Assembly: GCA_022457155.1 (NCBI GenBank)
Contig: JAJGOT010000047.1
Coordinates: forward strand, 248,001 to 312,000
Direction: 5' to 3'
DNA length: 64,000 nucleotides
Source: Cladopsammia gracilis
Lineage: Eukaryota; Cnidaria; Anthozoa; Scleractinia; Dendrophylliidae
Below the pieces are notes generated by a model that saw nothing but the letters and a program-made list of their open reading frames with translations, did no database searches and was not told where the DNA came from. Shown in pieces: positions 11,827 to 23,230 of this stretch. The position numbers and the translations under genes are program-made. The first letter of the stretch is position 1. The number at the start of each line of letters is the position of its first letter.

Positions 11827-12339
11827 ACCTCCACCGTGGTACAAGGGGGGGTTGTTGCATCCCCCCCCCTTTGGGTTTTTGCGATGTTGCAATATTTCGG
11901 AAATATTTTACATCTATTGTTTCATCAAGTAGGTTGTGGCCGCGCAGATGGCCGCCATCTTGGATTTTTCTAAAAATTCAAAATTTTTTGATAAAGCGGA
12001 AATTGCAAATATTGTTTGCTAGAGTTGCAAAATAACATACAATTAAACATTTTGATGCTTTTGGTAGCATTTTATATCTTTTTTCACTGAAAAAAGGTAA
12101 AAAACACGCATTTTTATTCAAAAATGTCTTGACCACATGTTACTTATGACGTCATATCTCGTTACCATAGCAACCAGTTGTCGCCAAACTTTACCAAAAT
12201 GTGTCTCAATGATAAATAAACAGCTACTGAAAACGGCATGTGCTAATCTTTAATGGTCTTGAAAATATTGGAGAAAAATCTTAAGGGGAGGGGGGCGGGT
12301 GGCAACCACCCCCCCTTCCCCCTTGTACGACCGAGGGTT
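11827..12339. mobile_element. MITE-like element with GTACAAGGGGG termini
   Basis: The left end reads CCACCGTGGTACAAGGGGGG. The right end reads CCCCCTTGTACGACCGAGG, its imperfect complement. The ends are about 510 bp apart. The interior has no coding frame and includes CATGGCCGCCATCTTGG-like and TTACTTATGACGTCATAT words. Target-site duplication was not resolved. Confidence 0.6.
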
Positions 12340-12712
12340 AAGCAAGCAAAAAAGCATGAATTAAAATTGAAACTGCAGCAACCTTAAGAAATACGCGCAA
12401 CCTTGGACTGCGTGCATATCGGACTTGTCACATGTGTATTACTGTTAAAAGTAATAGCCCGTCATAAGGTAATTACGAACACAAGTATTATCTGTATTTC
12501 TTTCTACTTTGAGATCCAGGCAAAAACTTGAATAATAACAAGCCCTGAAATATTACTGTATATATAAGTAGGATTTAAACTCACGCAGACAAGTCCTACG
12601 GCGAGTCTTCAAATTATCACATGCGTTCTTGCTTCCGGAACAAGTTTTACTTATTGTTGAAATATATTAGGCTGTCGTCTCTTTTCATGAGGTCTGATTT
12701 CTTCATTACCTG

Positions 12713-13231
12713 CTGACTCGTCCCCAGTCGTCTCTCAATTAACGAGAGAAGGGCGGCCGAGGGGAGCGCGAGGTGTACCCCTTCGGTCGTGCTTCTCTCG
12801 TTCCGCGTCTATCCCCCACGGTTGTGCCTAAAGAATACCGTTTTGAGGGACGTCGGACATCTTATTAAGACTTATATAACGTAATGTCGACACTTAGAAT
12901 TTTATTTTCACTAAATTTTTAAGTGTAAAATAGAAAATCTAAAATCCCCCACTCAGGATTGAACCTGTGATCTCAGCTAGGCTTAGGCTTAGGCTTAGAT
13001 AGCCTACCGTACCACTGTACCACTGTACCACCTAGCTTCTCGGGTTGCTCAGGCCTAAATTTAACTATATAAACTGCTACCCATAACATCAACTGAAAGC
13101 TAACCAGTTACTCCGTTATATAAGTTTCAATAAGGTGTCCGACGTCCTTCTGAACGGTATTCTTTAGGCTTAACCATCCCCCACGCCCGTCTCCCGCGTC
13201 TTCCCTAGACAGACGACTGGAGACGACTCAG
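12713..13231. mobile_element. Non-autonomous DNA transposon with 9-bp target duplication (Mutator-like)
   Basis: The termini CTGACTCGTCCCCAGTCGTC and CTGGAGACGACTCAG are inverted copies with a few mismatches. The element is flanked on both sides by the identical 9 bp CATTACCTG (12704-12712 and 13232-13240). Inner sequences near 12820 (CTAAAGAATACCGTTTTGAG) and 13150 are also inverted copies. A 9-bp duplication fits the Mutator superfamily, but no transposase is present. A tRNA-like sequence sits inside. Confidence 0.75.
12945..13055 (-). repeat. tRNA-like sequence nested in the transposon
   Basis: On the minus strand an A-box-like TGGTACAGTGG and a B-box-like CAGGTTCAATCC are present. The triplicated GGTACAGT and CTAAGC words between them swell the arms, so it cannot fold as a normal tRNA. 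Likely a SINE head. Confidence 0.4.
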
Positions 13232-13260
13232 CATTACCTGTGTGTATTGCATACTTCACC

Positions 13261-13509
13261 AATCCACCGTAGGAAAAAAGATGGCGGCTGTTCATTTTAC
13301 CACAATACCTTGCGGACCTAACACAGCACATAAGGCACAAAGAAAGCCAAATTTTTACAATATTTGTTCCAGTACTAAGGACAATGTATAGACTAGGTTT
13401 GAAGATTTTTAAACTTTTCTTTACATTTTTGTGAACGTTGTTAAGGTTTTTGTGCGCTAATAACTATGGGTAAATGTACCAGTCGCCATCTTTTTTCCTA
13501 CCGAGGATT
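13261..13509. mobile_element. 249-bp MITE with long terminal inverted repeats
   Basis: The ends AATCCACCGTAGGAAAAAAG (then ATGGCGGCTG) and the complement beginning at 13481 match at about 27 of 31 positions. No coding content. Confidence 0.75.
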
Positions 13510-14032
13510 CTTCCACAACAAAACTGCTTCAGATGGGGATTTTAGTACCATTGGCAGATAAGTTGTCCCCTTAATGGAGGTTGAAATAGCACTGACACTA
13601 AAAAATGTCCCCGCCCCCCGAGGTGTCTCAAAGTAGAGCTTCACTGTAGTCGACAACTGATGGACCAGCCGCTGAAAAATAAAAATTGATCGGTTGAGAC
13701 TATTTTATCGGTTATCAGTTAAGAATTATTCATCTGCCAAGTGCATGTATTAAATATCGGTAAATCATTTTACGTCGGTAGGAATTTTTCATCGGTCAGA
13801 CCTAACTTTTTCACTTCTATTTGTTTTTGTCGGTGGATAATTCATCGGTTCAACGTAGAAAAGCGCTCCAGTATTTTTAAGGTTCTCTTTCACTCCAAAC
13901 AAGCCCCAGATGTAATTAAACATGACGAGATGCAAAAGCACTCTTCGAGAATTGACGATGGGTAGTAGACGACTTGAATCTATGTGACTGTGTTACAATA
14001 ACAAAACGAAATACAGCTTATAATAAGGGAAT
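13510..14032. other. Non-coding, nothing recognised
   Basis: AT-rich sequence with repeated ATCGGT words; no gene or clear repeat boundary is seen. Confidence 0.45.
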
Positions 14033-14134
14033 AATAAACACTTAATGACTGGTCCCGAGGGAAACAGTGAATTTTGTTTCCCGAGAATCTCGATGTTTCC
14101 CGAGGGATCAGTCATTAAGTGATTTGTTATTATA
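14033..14134. repeat. Foldback hairpin with CCCGAGGGAAACA arms
   Basis: Arms at 14039-14066 and 14094-14121 are nearly perfect complements (CACTTAATGACT, then a variable base, then CCCGAGGGAAACA). An internal TTTCCCGAGAA copy of the arm lies in the loop. Confidence 0.85.
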
Positions 14135-15038
14135 TAGCAACACACAAAAAAAAAACACAACACAAGACAGTTTGAAAAACGCGCCGAGCACTCGATCTAT
14201 CATTATCATGCCACCTTTTGTCACGGTCTGATCACGTGCGCTAGCGGGCAACAGTGCAATGTTACCCTCTGATGTCAAAATTGTTGCCCGCTTTCTCAAA
14301 TGTTGCCCGCTCATATCAGCACGGGAAACAGTTTCTTTGTTAGATGTCATGTGACGATGAATCAACCAATCAACGCGCGCGTTGTATTGACAAAAACTCC
14401 AGTTATATAACAAGAGAGGTTATGGTATGGTTGGAGTCCAGATGCCACATGTTCGACACATTAGTATTAGGTTTTTAGACATTGTAGCAGAAGTGCGACG
14501 TGGAATTGATTATCTTCTCCTTGAGTGTGACCGAAAGGATCAATTGTTTGCAAAGCATGTAGAATCTTCCATCATTGAACTGAGACCTTTTTCGCCGAGA
14601 CAAGTACCGTTGTGGGACTCACCCTTCTCTGTATTGGCACAGTCAACGGCGAACTCAGAATCCTTCAAAATCGCTCAAAATATCACTTTTACGGCAACAC
14701 ACAACAAATAAGGTGATTTAACGTTTATTTTTTTGCGTTAATCAGTGCATACATTTGGCGATACGTCGCTATAATATAAACATTTAGGTAAATCCCGTAC
14801 ATTTCCTATAAAATTACAAATGGTTATGTTACACAAACAGATTGTGTGGGCTCCCTGTGATTTGATTTGGCCAATTCAATCAATTCATGAAGCCACGTAC
14901 AGATTGCAGGAGATTGTAATCCCGTATTATATCCCGCATTACTATATCTCAAGATTCTCACATTCCGATTCCTCAAAAGCACAAAATCTTGCTGCTCCTG
15001 GTCAAATCCCGCATGCGGGATCAGTATCATGTGGATCC
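14135..15038. other. Non-coding, no gene recognised
   Basis: A 94-codon frame at 14427-14711 has no recognisable domain and is not supported. GTTGCCCGC words recur near 14240-14310. Confidence 0.4.
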
Positions 15039-15273
15039 CAGGGGCGGATCCAGGTTTTTAGCAGAAGGGGTTCGATGATGCGGGACCCCCCTGCAGCGGG
15101 TCCCGGAAAATTTTGAAATTTCAAGTCCTCGGAAACGCGATTTCCCCCATTCTGAGGCCAAGTCAGCGCGTTTTAATATCTCATTTTTTTATATTTTTAC
15201 AAGTTTTTGACGTTAGCAGTTTTAATTTAGGGGGTTCGATTGAACCCCCCGAATCCCCCCAAGTTCCGCCCCA
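15039..15273. mobile_element. hAT-type MITE (CAGGGGCGGATCC end)
   Basis: The left end CAGGGGCGGATCCAGG is typical of hAT-derived MITEs and matches the ends of the copy at 38104-38270. The right end TTCCGCCCCAGG is a decayed complement. GGATCC flanks both sides. The interior GGGGTTCGA...TCGATTGAACCCC is also inverted. Confidence 0.6.
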
Positions 15274-15319
15274 GGATCCTCTGTTTCGCCATATCGCGGA
15301 GATATCGTGTGACCATGAG

Positions 15320-15400
15320 TGTCGGAAACTGTGACCAGCCATAATTACCCGTATAATTTGCATAATCCATATCAGACGTGATTCTATCTGTATTGCATGA
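15320..15400 (+). repeat. 5' LTR remnant
   Basis: The 81 bp match the first 81 bp of the 3' LTR at 18298 with about two differences. The match stops at GTATTGCATGA, where sequence jumps straight into gag, so most of the LTR, the leader and the primer-binding site are deleted. Confidence 0.85.
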
Positions 15401-15404
15401 TTGG

Positions 15405-15680
15405 CTCCGTTTTTGGAGCCAATTCGAAGCTGAGATTGACCGCGTTGAAGTACCTGGCTTGACCAAATTTTCATATCTCAAAGAGCCTGTTGATACAAAA
15501 GTCAGAGCGGGAATTGATGGCTTGCCATTCACCACTGAGGGGTATGAACGCGCGAAAAATATATTGAAAACAAAGTACGGGAAGACGAGCGAGGTAGTAA
15601 ATGCGTATGTACAAAACATTATGTCGTTACCTGCAATATGCGGAACCCAGGCGGAGCGCATTCACGATTTCCACGAGAAG
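15405..15680 (+). pseudogene. Gag fragment, DUF1759-like
   Basis: The frame reads a FW.QFEAEID motif, then LTKFSYLKE, then GLPFTTEGYERAKNIL and KYGK. This is the usual signature of the DUF1759 part of Bel/Pao gag. It is broken at 15681 by an inserted repeat; the gag frame resumes near 15972. Confidence 0.8.
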
Positions 15681-15971
15681 TAATATATCAAACACGAGGA
15701 ACAGTGTTTCATCAGATTTCCAAACACCGAGAAGTGGATTGGAAAAACGAGGCGCAGCCGAGTTTTTTTAAACCACTTCAAGGTGTTTGGAAATCTGATG
15801 AAACACTGTTTCGAGTGTTTGATATAGCTTCTCAAACTGATCGTTAAATGCGGAGAAAACGAAGGAATAAAATCGCCAAAATCTATGCAAATTAAGAAAC
15901 GATTTCAAAACCTCCTTCACGGTAGTGATTTCCTTTGTGTTCTCGTCATGAATTATTAATGAGTTTGAGAA
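15681..15971. mobile_element. Repeat inserted in the gag, with a palindromic left half
   Basis: The gag frame leaves off at GAGAAG and picks up again after GAGAAACTA, so about 290 bp were inserted; GAGAA on both sides may be the target duplication. The left half (15686-15824) is a foldback flanked by TA, whose arms pair TATCAAACAC, GTGTTTCATCAGATTTCC and CAAACACC. The right 60 bp (15912-15971) match the 3' flanks of the Cys-rich genes at 24384 and 42181. Confidence 0.7.
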
Positions 15972-16001
15972 ACTACTATCAAACGTAAATCGTTAGAAAC
16001 A

Positions 16002-16375
16002 ATGGGAAAACTGGGAGAGGTAAACGGATACGTCAGAACGACAATAGATAAGCTTGAAGGGATAAGAAGTGATCTGGTTCGAACCGATGACTCCTGGCAA
16101 GATTGGAAATGTCCCCAGTTAGTGGAGGCCCTACGGAAATGGGTAGACCGGAATCCTATACCAGCGAAATCTGACAAGTCACAAGAATTTCGCCGGGAAA
16201 AACCACCCCTGCCACGTGACAGATTTTATCAAACCCAGCAAACGGAACAGTGTGTTTACTGTGATGGAAACCACTGGTCAGTTGATTGCGATAAGGTCAC
16301 CACACTAGATGAACGCAAGCGGTTCCTTGCTAACAAGCGGCTTTGTTTCAACTGCACGGGAAGCGCCTCTGCGCG
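16002..16375 (+). pseudogene. Gag C-terminal part with zinc knuckle
   Basis: The frame carries VRTTIDKLEGIRSDLV and ends in a knuckle CVYCDGNHWSVDC (C-x2-C-x3-H-x4-C). The start of a second knuckle (LCFNC) is cut off. The next bases are already pol, so the protease region has been deleted. Confidence 0.8.
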
Positions 16376-16429
16376 CTAGATGTTCTCGGATTGGAAGACT
16401 CACCAGAGGGAGACCAAGAAGCGGTGTAC

Positions 16430-17060
16430 TCAGAGCTTAAGGAGCAATTAGAACGAAGTCCTGAGGGATGGTACGAGTCTGGACTTCCTTCTAAAGGGAA
16501 CCACCCACCACTACCGAACAACGAGCAGGGAAGCCTGAGAAGATTAAGCGATCTCATACGCAAACTTGAGAAGCAAAACATGATGGAGAAATATGATGCA
16601 GTCATCAAACAGCAAATGCAAGAAGGTATCGTGGAACCTGTCACAAGTCCAGCAGAAGGGATAGAATTCTACCTACCACAAGAGACCACAGTGAAGCTCC
16701 CTCGCTCAACGAGTGTCTAAATCCGGGACCGCCACTTCAAAATCAGTTGTGGAAAGTTCTGACAAGAGTACGTTTCCACCCAGTCGCTGTGGCCGGAGAC
16801 ATAAAGCAAGCATTCCTCCAAGTACGTATCCGCGAGCAAGATCGCAACGCTTTAAGGTTCCACTGGCTGGAAGATCTACAGAGTAAGCGAATCCAAGTAC
16901 TGCGTTTTACGCGAGTGCTATTCGGGTTGTCCCCTATTCCTTTCTTGCTCGGAGGAGTCATTCAGCAGCACTTGAGCAACTGTGGTGAGGAATTCGCAGC
17001 GATCGTGCGAGAAATAGAGCGCAGCCTATACGTGGACGATCCACAAGAGAGGAGGATCCA
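16430..17060 (+). pseudogene. Reverse transcriptase fragment
   Basis: Finger residues include RRLSDLIRKLEKQN and MQEGIVEPV, with YLPQ. After a stop and frame change the palm shows GDIKQAFLQVRI, FGLSPIPF and the catalytic YVDD near 17029-17040. The stretch between the fingers and palm, normally holding the VFDASA motif, is deleted. Confidence 0.85.
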
Positions 17061-17239
17061 CAAGAGAGTTAGCAAATCAAATGAAAATCAACGCGACGGA
17101 GATGTTCGCACGCGGAACATTCGAGCTCCACAAGTGGCACTCGAACGCGAGAGAGTTGGAGCCCCCTGCTGGTGAGAGTGGGAACGAAATCACACAAGAA
17201 ACGTATGCGAAACAGCAATTGGGAGTGCCTGACCGGGGA

Positions 17240-17860
17240 TAAGGAAAACTACTTGGCCTAGCGTGGGACAAAGAAGCCGATGAACTGAGCGTCACAGTTC
17301 CTGCAGAGAGAGCTGAAACTACCAAACGTGGGGTAGTAGGCAAGATAGCAAAAATCTACGACCGTCTCGGGCTAGCAGCACCTGTGACCTTGAGAGGGAA
17401 GGTCATTTACCGTGATATCTGTAATCAAAAGCAGACCTGGGACGCAAAGTTGTCTGACGAGTTGGCGAAAAGATGGTCGAAATGGGAGAGTGGACTGCCT
17501 GTCAAATTCACGGTACCCAGAGCCTTAACCGGTCATCAAGAACCAGTGAAAGAGATAGCCTTACATGCATTTGGCGATGCAAGTGCAATGGGAGTCGCAG
17601 CAGCAGTCTACACCGTGGTTCAACAAGCATCAGAGAAAACTCAGGGACTTGTAGCTGCTTAGGCGCCTTTGGCGAAGCAACGTCTAACCATACCGAGATT
17701 GGAGCTGGTCTCAGGACACATGGCGGTGAACCTGATCCAGAACGTGCGGGAGGCGTTAGAGGGTTTTCCTGTGACAACCATGCACTGCTGGCTGGACAGC
17801 AGCGTGGCGTTACATTGGATCCGGGGCGGTGGCGAATACAAACAGTTCGTCTGTAGGAGA
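17240..17860 (+). pseudogene. RNase H region of Pao-type pol
   Basis: The frames read LLGLAWDKEADELSV, IYDRLGLAAPVTLRGK, LHAFGDASAMGVAAAVY, TIPRLELVSGHMAV and WLDSSVALHWI, all hallmarks of the Pao RNase H region. A stop at 17660 and a one-base shift interrupt it. Confidence 0.85.
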
Positions 17861-18040
17861 TGTAGTCATCATACGATCTGAAGAACGCAACAGGGGCAAG
17901 TGGCCACTAAGGATTGTCGAAGAATTGTACCCGGCGCGTGACGGAGTGATTCGAGCTGCCAAGTTGCGGGTGGGAAGAGATCACCTAGATCGAGCAGTGA
18001 ATCATCTCTACTCACTTGAGTTGTCTTGCGACTTGAAAAC
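17850..18040 (+). pseudogene. DUF5641 tail of integrase
   Basis: GDVVIIRSEERNRGKWPL, RIVEELYPARDGVIR and AAKLRV are the typical C-terminal DUF5641 sequence. It follows the RNase H region directly, so the zinc-binding and DDE core of integrase has been deleted between them. Confidence 0.8.
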
Positions 18041-18287
18041 CTCGAGTACTAGCGAACAAATGAATCCAGAAGCACCTGTGTTCAGGCCCTGGCGGAATGC
18101 GGCTGTTGCACCTCCAAGAACTTGCTCACGATGAGTAAGGACATTGAACTGTGAACAAATTTACCTACTAAGGAACTTTGAACTTTTCCGCATTATCTAT
18201 TGAGTTGTGTTGTACTAATCGTATTAGCTTGTAGTGATCCAGTTTCCTGGAAAGAAGTCAACATACATCTCCAAACGGGAGATGTAT

Positions 18288-18297
18288 GGGGGGAGAG
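18288..18297 (+). promoter_or_regulatory. Polypurine tract of the retrotransposon
   Basis: GGGGGGAGAG lies immediately before TGTCGG of the 3' LTR, the expected place for the plus-strand primer. Confidence 0.75.
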
Positions 18298-18788
18298 TGT
18301 CGGAAACTGTGACCAGCCATAATTACCCGTATAATTTGCATAATCCATATCAGACGCGACTCTATCTGTATTGCATGACGGGCGGAAAGCCTCGCGTGAT
18401 AACAACATGATGATTATTTTGATTAAGATAACATCCGTTGTCGTTCGATTAGATACCGAAGAATCAGAAGAAAGCGTGTAATGTGAGCGTAAATATATAT
18501 CATGTATCGTGAATAGTTCGTGAGAGCACTTGGGACTTGTATTCGACTGTGAACAAAGCAAAAACGTTGTGATATTGTGATCGGGAGAAAGAGAATAATT
18601 GCTTTCAGATTATACAACTTGGTAAGGGTTTTTTTTTGACTGACAAACAAAAAATATTGTGATAAATAAGCGTTTTTTTTTAATTAATTTGGTACAAGCG
18701 GGAGCTTGTATAACCGGGATTTTACATATACGGGTATTTTGCCTTTAATTATTCGTGTGACTGGGCTCCCTGTGCCTGTGGTCTAACA
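18298..18788 (+). repeat. 3' LTR
   Basis: It begins TGTCGG directly after the purine tract. A TG...CA end is possible at CTAACA (18783-18788). The right boundary is an estimate because only 81 bp of the partner LTR survive. Confidence 0.65.
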
Positions 18789-18818
18789 TAAATGCTTAAT
18801 TTATTCAGTTTTTACGCC

Positions 18819-20472
18819 CACAAATTCCGCCCGAAGCCGAGAGAGGTAAGCGTGCTGAGTTTCTCATAATAACATATCTTTTAACTTTCTAAACCAGTTG
18901 TCGATGTTTTAAATTACGAGTAGTCGCTGTTGGTCTCTTTTTCTTTTAAAAATATTGTAATCCAGACATATAAATGCCGTTACAATGCGATCGAGCGGGG
19001 TACACTGTTAGGTATTTTGTCAGGTATTTTGTCGGTGCTGCTCGTATCTTGGCTCTACAAACCTTCGACACTGTTGAAAAGAACACTCTTAAATTGTCAA
19101 ACCTCGTTAATATGAGCGTTATATCTGCATAGAATCGACGATATATAGGTATATGTCGAGTTGCTTATATGGCGATATGCAAATTGTTTTGTTGTTAATG
19201 TTCAACCATTAGCGTCGAATTTGCGGTTGTCACGAATGTATCACAGGTGCGATTTTTCTTGACCAAGACAGACATTTCAGAAATTGTGTAATAGCCTCGT
19301 GGGCTGAAATGAATGGTGGAATCTTCGACTCTATGTTGTTGAATTGCGGAGATTTTGATTCCGTTCTATCGTATGGGAACACAAATCTTGCAAGATTTAC
19401 GTAGCGCTAATACATACGTCCGACGGTATGATGATGAGCTATATCTTCGTTTCAAAGCAAGATGTAACGCTCAAAGTTTATAGTCTTGTGTAATTCTGAG
19501 GTGTTCTTTTTGGCTGTATCGATGTTTTTTCTGTCTGAGCCGAAATTACACTGATATTTATAAAAACTACCAGGTGATCTGGCCTTCATGAGGTTTTCGT
19601 GTGCATAATAATCAGCATCTTTCATCTTTCCTTTTGAGTTATATTTGTAGTTTGTTTACTACTCTACGTGTAAAATAAGGAAAGTGGCTTCGCATGTAAA
19701 ATTGAGCATTTTACTGGGAACCTACAAACTTCGATTTCGTTCCTTGTTTTGTACAGAGCGTTTGCCTTCGTCGATTTTTGAACTAAATCGTCGTTTTTAT
19801 ATTGGAATTATGCACAGTGCTAAATGCCACGATTCATAACTGATGATATTATTTGAAAATCGTCCCTTCAGTACCTAGGATCATCGATTTGTCAATGGCA
19901 ATCGTCGCGACTTCGATTTCGTCGGACAAACCCACACACAGCACAGTCTCAAAATTCGGAACGTGAAAGATGTGAAAGCATAATTTGCAATGATAAATTA
20001 TATTCGAATTCAACCACTCTTGAAACCTTCTTCGTTTCGGTTGAACGACTTGACTGTGTCTTCTGCACGCTTCTAAAGTTTTGGATGTATAGTTAATTCA
20101 ACCTTTCTTCTTTTGATATTTTGGGGTCGACCCGTGTCTACCCCTTATAGTTTTCTTTTAATGTTTGAAACGAACTCCACAAGTTCACCTGGTGGGTGGC
20201 AATGATATTCTTAAAATGCGGCTGTCACGCGCGGCTTTTATTATTGCCTTTATAATATTTGATCTTCTTTGGCCAATTTTTCATTAATTTCACGTCTCGG
20301 AACAATATAAGCGCAGTATACAAACACACCTGTAGACTCTGCGACTTCCATTCCATAAAAGAGACTAGCACAGACTAAATAGACAAAAGGTACCAACAAC
20401 AAGTTTTATCTTGTCTTTCTTTTAATTCGTTTCATTTTACATTGATCCGCATCCTGTCAAAAATGGACATTC
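18819..20472. repeat. 1.65-kb dispersed repeat, copy 1
   Basis: From CACAAATTCCGCCCGAAG to CCTGTCAAAAATGGACATT this matches 35105-36664 almost throughout, with small indels. It has no protein frame. Near the right end is a TATAAGCGCAGTA block followed by ACAAACACACC(T)GTAGAC, which also recurs alone at 40513. It starts 31 bp after the Bel LTR. The class is unknown. Confidence 0.85.
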
Positions 20473-20630
20473 AATTATGCTATGTTCACATCAGCGCTGA
20501 AATATGTTTAAAGTAAACATGTTTCAACGAAACACGTTTCCCTTCATTGTTTGCATTAGTTGTTAATTTCAAAATACGTTTCACGCCTGCTTCTACAATT
20601 TATGCTGTTTTGCAAAACAAGCATATTATA

Positions 20631-21099
20631 GGCCCCGTCCACGCGTATCCGGATATTTTTGAATCCGCAACTTTTCTGTTGCGGATTAAAAAATATTCGC
20701 GTCCACACGTAGCGTATCGTATTTCTCCGTCCATACGTATCCGGATTCGCTCTAGTACCCAGGGCTCCTCTTTAAATTTTGTCAACAGAGCATGCGCAAA
20801 GGCCAAGCTCAACTGTAAACACTTTATTAGTGAAGCGATAAGATTTCGGTCGTCTATTTGAATATTCGCGCGCTTAAAGACTGGATCCGATACTGTTACG
20901 ACAGCGTATTAAAAAATATCCGTTCGACTGTCCACACGATGCCGTACTCGTAGCGTATTAAAAAATTTCCACTCTGGAGAGCGGATTCAAAAAGTTGCGG
21001 ATTCGAAAGCCGAATTCGCCGGATACGTGTGGACGGAAGGCCAATCCGCAACAAAAAAGTTGCAGATTCAAAAATATCCGGATACGTGTGGATGAGGCC
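20631..21099. mobile_element. PIF/Harbinger-type MITE, copy 1
   Basis: The ends GGCCCCGTCCACGCGTATCC and its decayed complement, ending GAGGCC, enclose 469 bp. ATA occurs on both sides (20628-20630, 21100-21102), a 3-bp target duplication. The interior has inverted TTTTTGAATCCGCAACTTTT blocks. It keeps a frame fragment LAFAHALLT.FKEEPWVLERIR on the minus strand, also found in copy 2. Confidence 0.85.
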
Positions 21100-21259
21100 A
21101 TAGTAAAGCTCGCATAAAATCTTGACAATTAGGGTCAAGAACAAAAATTAGCCCGGGCAAATATGCCACCGGAGTGTCCCACCGGAGCGGTTTCTTTTGT
21201 TTTCCTCGATTTTTGCACGGGCTAATTTTTGTTTTTGACGGTAGTGCGTCCAGGACCTA

Positions 21260-21411
21260 CCCTGTTCCAGGCTCCGAGATAGTGGGGAACGCGTGAATTA
21301 AAAAAAGAGAAAATAGACCACCCTCTCCCCAGTTTCTCCGCGATTTTTTCCCTCTTTTTTCACTTCGCGCGTTCCCCACTATCTCGGAGCCTGGAACAGG
21401 GTACAAGGCCC
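21260..21411. mobile_element. TA-flanked MITE, copy 1 (CCTGTTCCAGGCTCCGAG family)
   Basis: A 152-bp element with near-perfect arms of about 40 bp. It begins CCCTGTTCCAGGCTCC and has TA on both sides, as Tc1/mariner-type MITEs do. A second copy lies in a polycystin intron at 56828-56960. Confidence 0.9.
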
Positions 21412-21795
21412 TTAGGTTTTTGTGCATTTGACTGACGGAAAACATGAATCTATTTGTTTTACTTACTTTCACGGCAACGACGTTTGTAACCAGCAAGATT
21501 CGTAGAATCAAGGCAAGCAAATTAAGTGAATAACTCACATATGACTTTCGAAGATGATTTTCTCAACTAACCTATGTTTTGTTCAAAAAAGTCCCTTCAA
21601 AATCATATCAGAATCACTGTTTTTTTCTTGTGCTTGTGTTATGTTCCGTTTTCACATGCGACTCAAGCATAAGCGCAAGCACAAGGATCAAAATACCAGA
21701 ACGTTGTTAGAAGCGAGGAAAATCCGATAACTTTTTGCTTGATTCCAAAGAGACCCAACAACTAACTTGGTCCCGAGAAGAACATTCGTCCATCA

Positions 21796-21840
21796 TCTAA
21801 AAGCACGCAGTAGAAATCATTTCCACTGCGTGCTTTTAGA
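21796..21840. repeat. 45-nt near-perfect hairpin
   Basis: Two 22-nt arms around a single C pair at 21 of 22 positions; the arms start TCTAAAAGCACGCAGT. It stands alone, with no obvious element around it. Confidence 0.9.
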
Positions 21841-23230
21841 CATTGAAATATTGAGCCGTAGGATTCCAAAATCGGGAAAATATCAAACTAAATCAAGACA
21901 AATAGATTATTTGCATGTGTGAACAATTTGAGACATTTCAGAGCACTCAGCACCCCAGGATTGAGTGGATTGTGCTTGATTTCCACGCCGATGGCGTTAA
22001 CTTGAAAAACGGCCGCCGGACGATTTTCAAGTTTGTAGTGTTGCGTGACACTTCGCGACATAGCCCCTTTAACCCTTAGAGGCCGAAATGTTCGTTATTT
22101 TTTCAGTTGTAATTTGGCGAGAACAACTTTGCATCACTTTATTTGTCTTTATATAGAGTATCCAGTAAAATATGTGCGGTTTTGAGACACTTTGGGCTCA
22201 GACTTGCGCATCACGTGACCTAGATCAACAGTTCGTGTTTCGAACGTTTCGTTCGTGTTTCAAATGAGCTAGGTTTTTCCCTTTATAAGTGTTTTTTCGA
22301 GCCATTTTTCCTCTGCATAAGCCCCTAGGCTGGCATCATTAAGCTGGAATGTGGGTAGAGGCAAGCCTCTGAATGAAAACAGAGGTGAGAGGTAATTTCG
22401 TGCAGACTGGGACGCCAAAGATGCTTTGCAGCAAGCTTGGCGGGTTCACGAGTGAAGTTGTCTCTCTGGCCCATCTGTGGATGGATTCCAGGACCTACCA
22501 AGGCTATTTGGCCAAGTTTTGACTTGTAAAAATTGCAATCGGTGTGAAATTTCGCTGGTAGGACTTGGTGGCCCGAGTTCCCTTTTCGAGTTATGGCGGA
22601 ATTACCCAGAATGCTTTTGGGGCATGAATGAGGCAACGGTTGTGTTCGCGACACTGGCTTTCATCAAATGGAGGAACAAGGGCCGGCGGATAAAGTGAGA
22701 AGGAATTTTCCAGCCAAATACCAAGATCTGGCCTTGAGGTGTGTTGTTAACGCAAACTTTCGATTTTTTGAGCAAGTTTTTATCTTAAAAGATTGACACT
22801 TTTTTGTTGTTGCTCTTGGACCAAAAAGCTGGATTTTTGGGATTTGTTGAGATACGAACGGTTTACTGCAATGGAAAACGGGAATCATTGTGGGCGTTTT
22901 AGGCTGTGATAGGTGTCACACCAACCAGTCGGCACAATGAACACACTTTTAGAATGTTGTCTCTTAATTTCAACAAAAAAAACAAATATCAAAAGCAGTA
23001 ATGGTATTTTCCACGCATATAGTCGTAGTTAGGCCTTTAAGGGTTAATCGAGTTGATCGATTGCAAGAGGAAATCCAAGGTTTGATGAATGTTCCAGTCA
23101 AGGAAACACAAACAATAACCAAGGCAAAATGTGCAATTACAACACGAGCGAGAGCTTTATTATCTTGTTGTATCTCACACATCATCGTCACGTGGTATAA
23201 ATTGGCCAATCAGCATCACCGATCCATGCA
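21841..23230. other. Non-coding, no gene recognised
   Basis: No protein-like frame is visible. TTCGTGTTTC(A/G)AA is duplicated near 22230-22265. The 3' end leads into the segmental duplication. Confidence 0.45.

Larger units (their letters stand above)
15320..18788 (+). mobile_element. Decayed Bel/Pao LTR retrotransposon
   Basis: Two copies of a sequence starting TGTCGGAAACTGTGACC bracket gag and pol remnants in the order expected for Bel/Pao: DUF1759-type gag, zinc knuckle, reverse transcriptase, RNase H, and the C-terminal DUF5641 tail. The 5' LTR is cut after 81 bp, the protease and the integrase core are missing, and every frame is interrupted. The element is therefore dead. A purine tract precedes the 3' LTR. 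No matching target duplication was found. Confidence 0.85.

Noticed and set aside
14427..14711. 94-residue frame as a gene
   Set aside because: No signal, domain, splice context or homologue recognised; composition is ordinary for chance frames.
15227..15661. Minus-strand 144-residue frame over the gag region
   Set aside because: Antisense to recognisable DUF1759 gag and crossing a MITE boundary; no domain.
16002..18134. Functional retroviral-type polyprotein
   Set aside because: Protease and integrase core are deleted, several stops and shifts interrupt pol, and the 5' LTR is truncated.
21796..21840. Bacterial-type terminator
   Set aside because: No T-run follows, no upstream gene, and the context is animal DNA.
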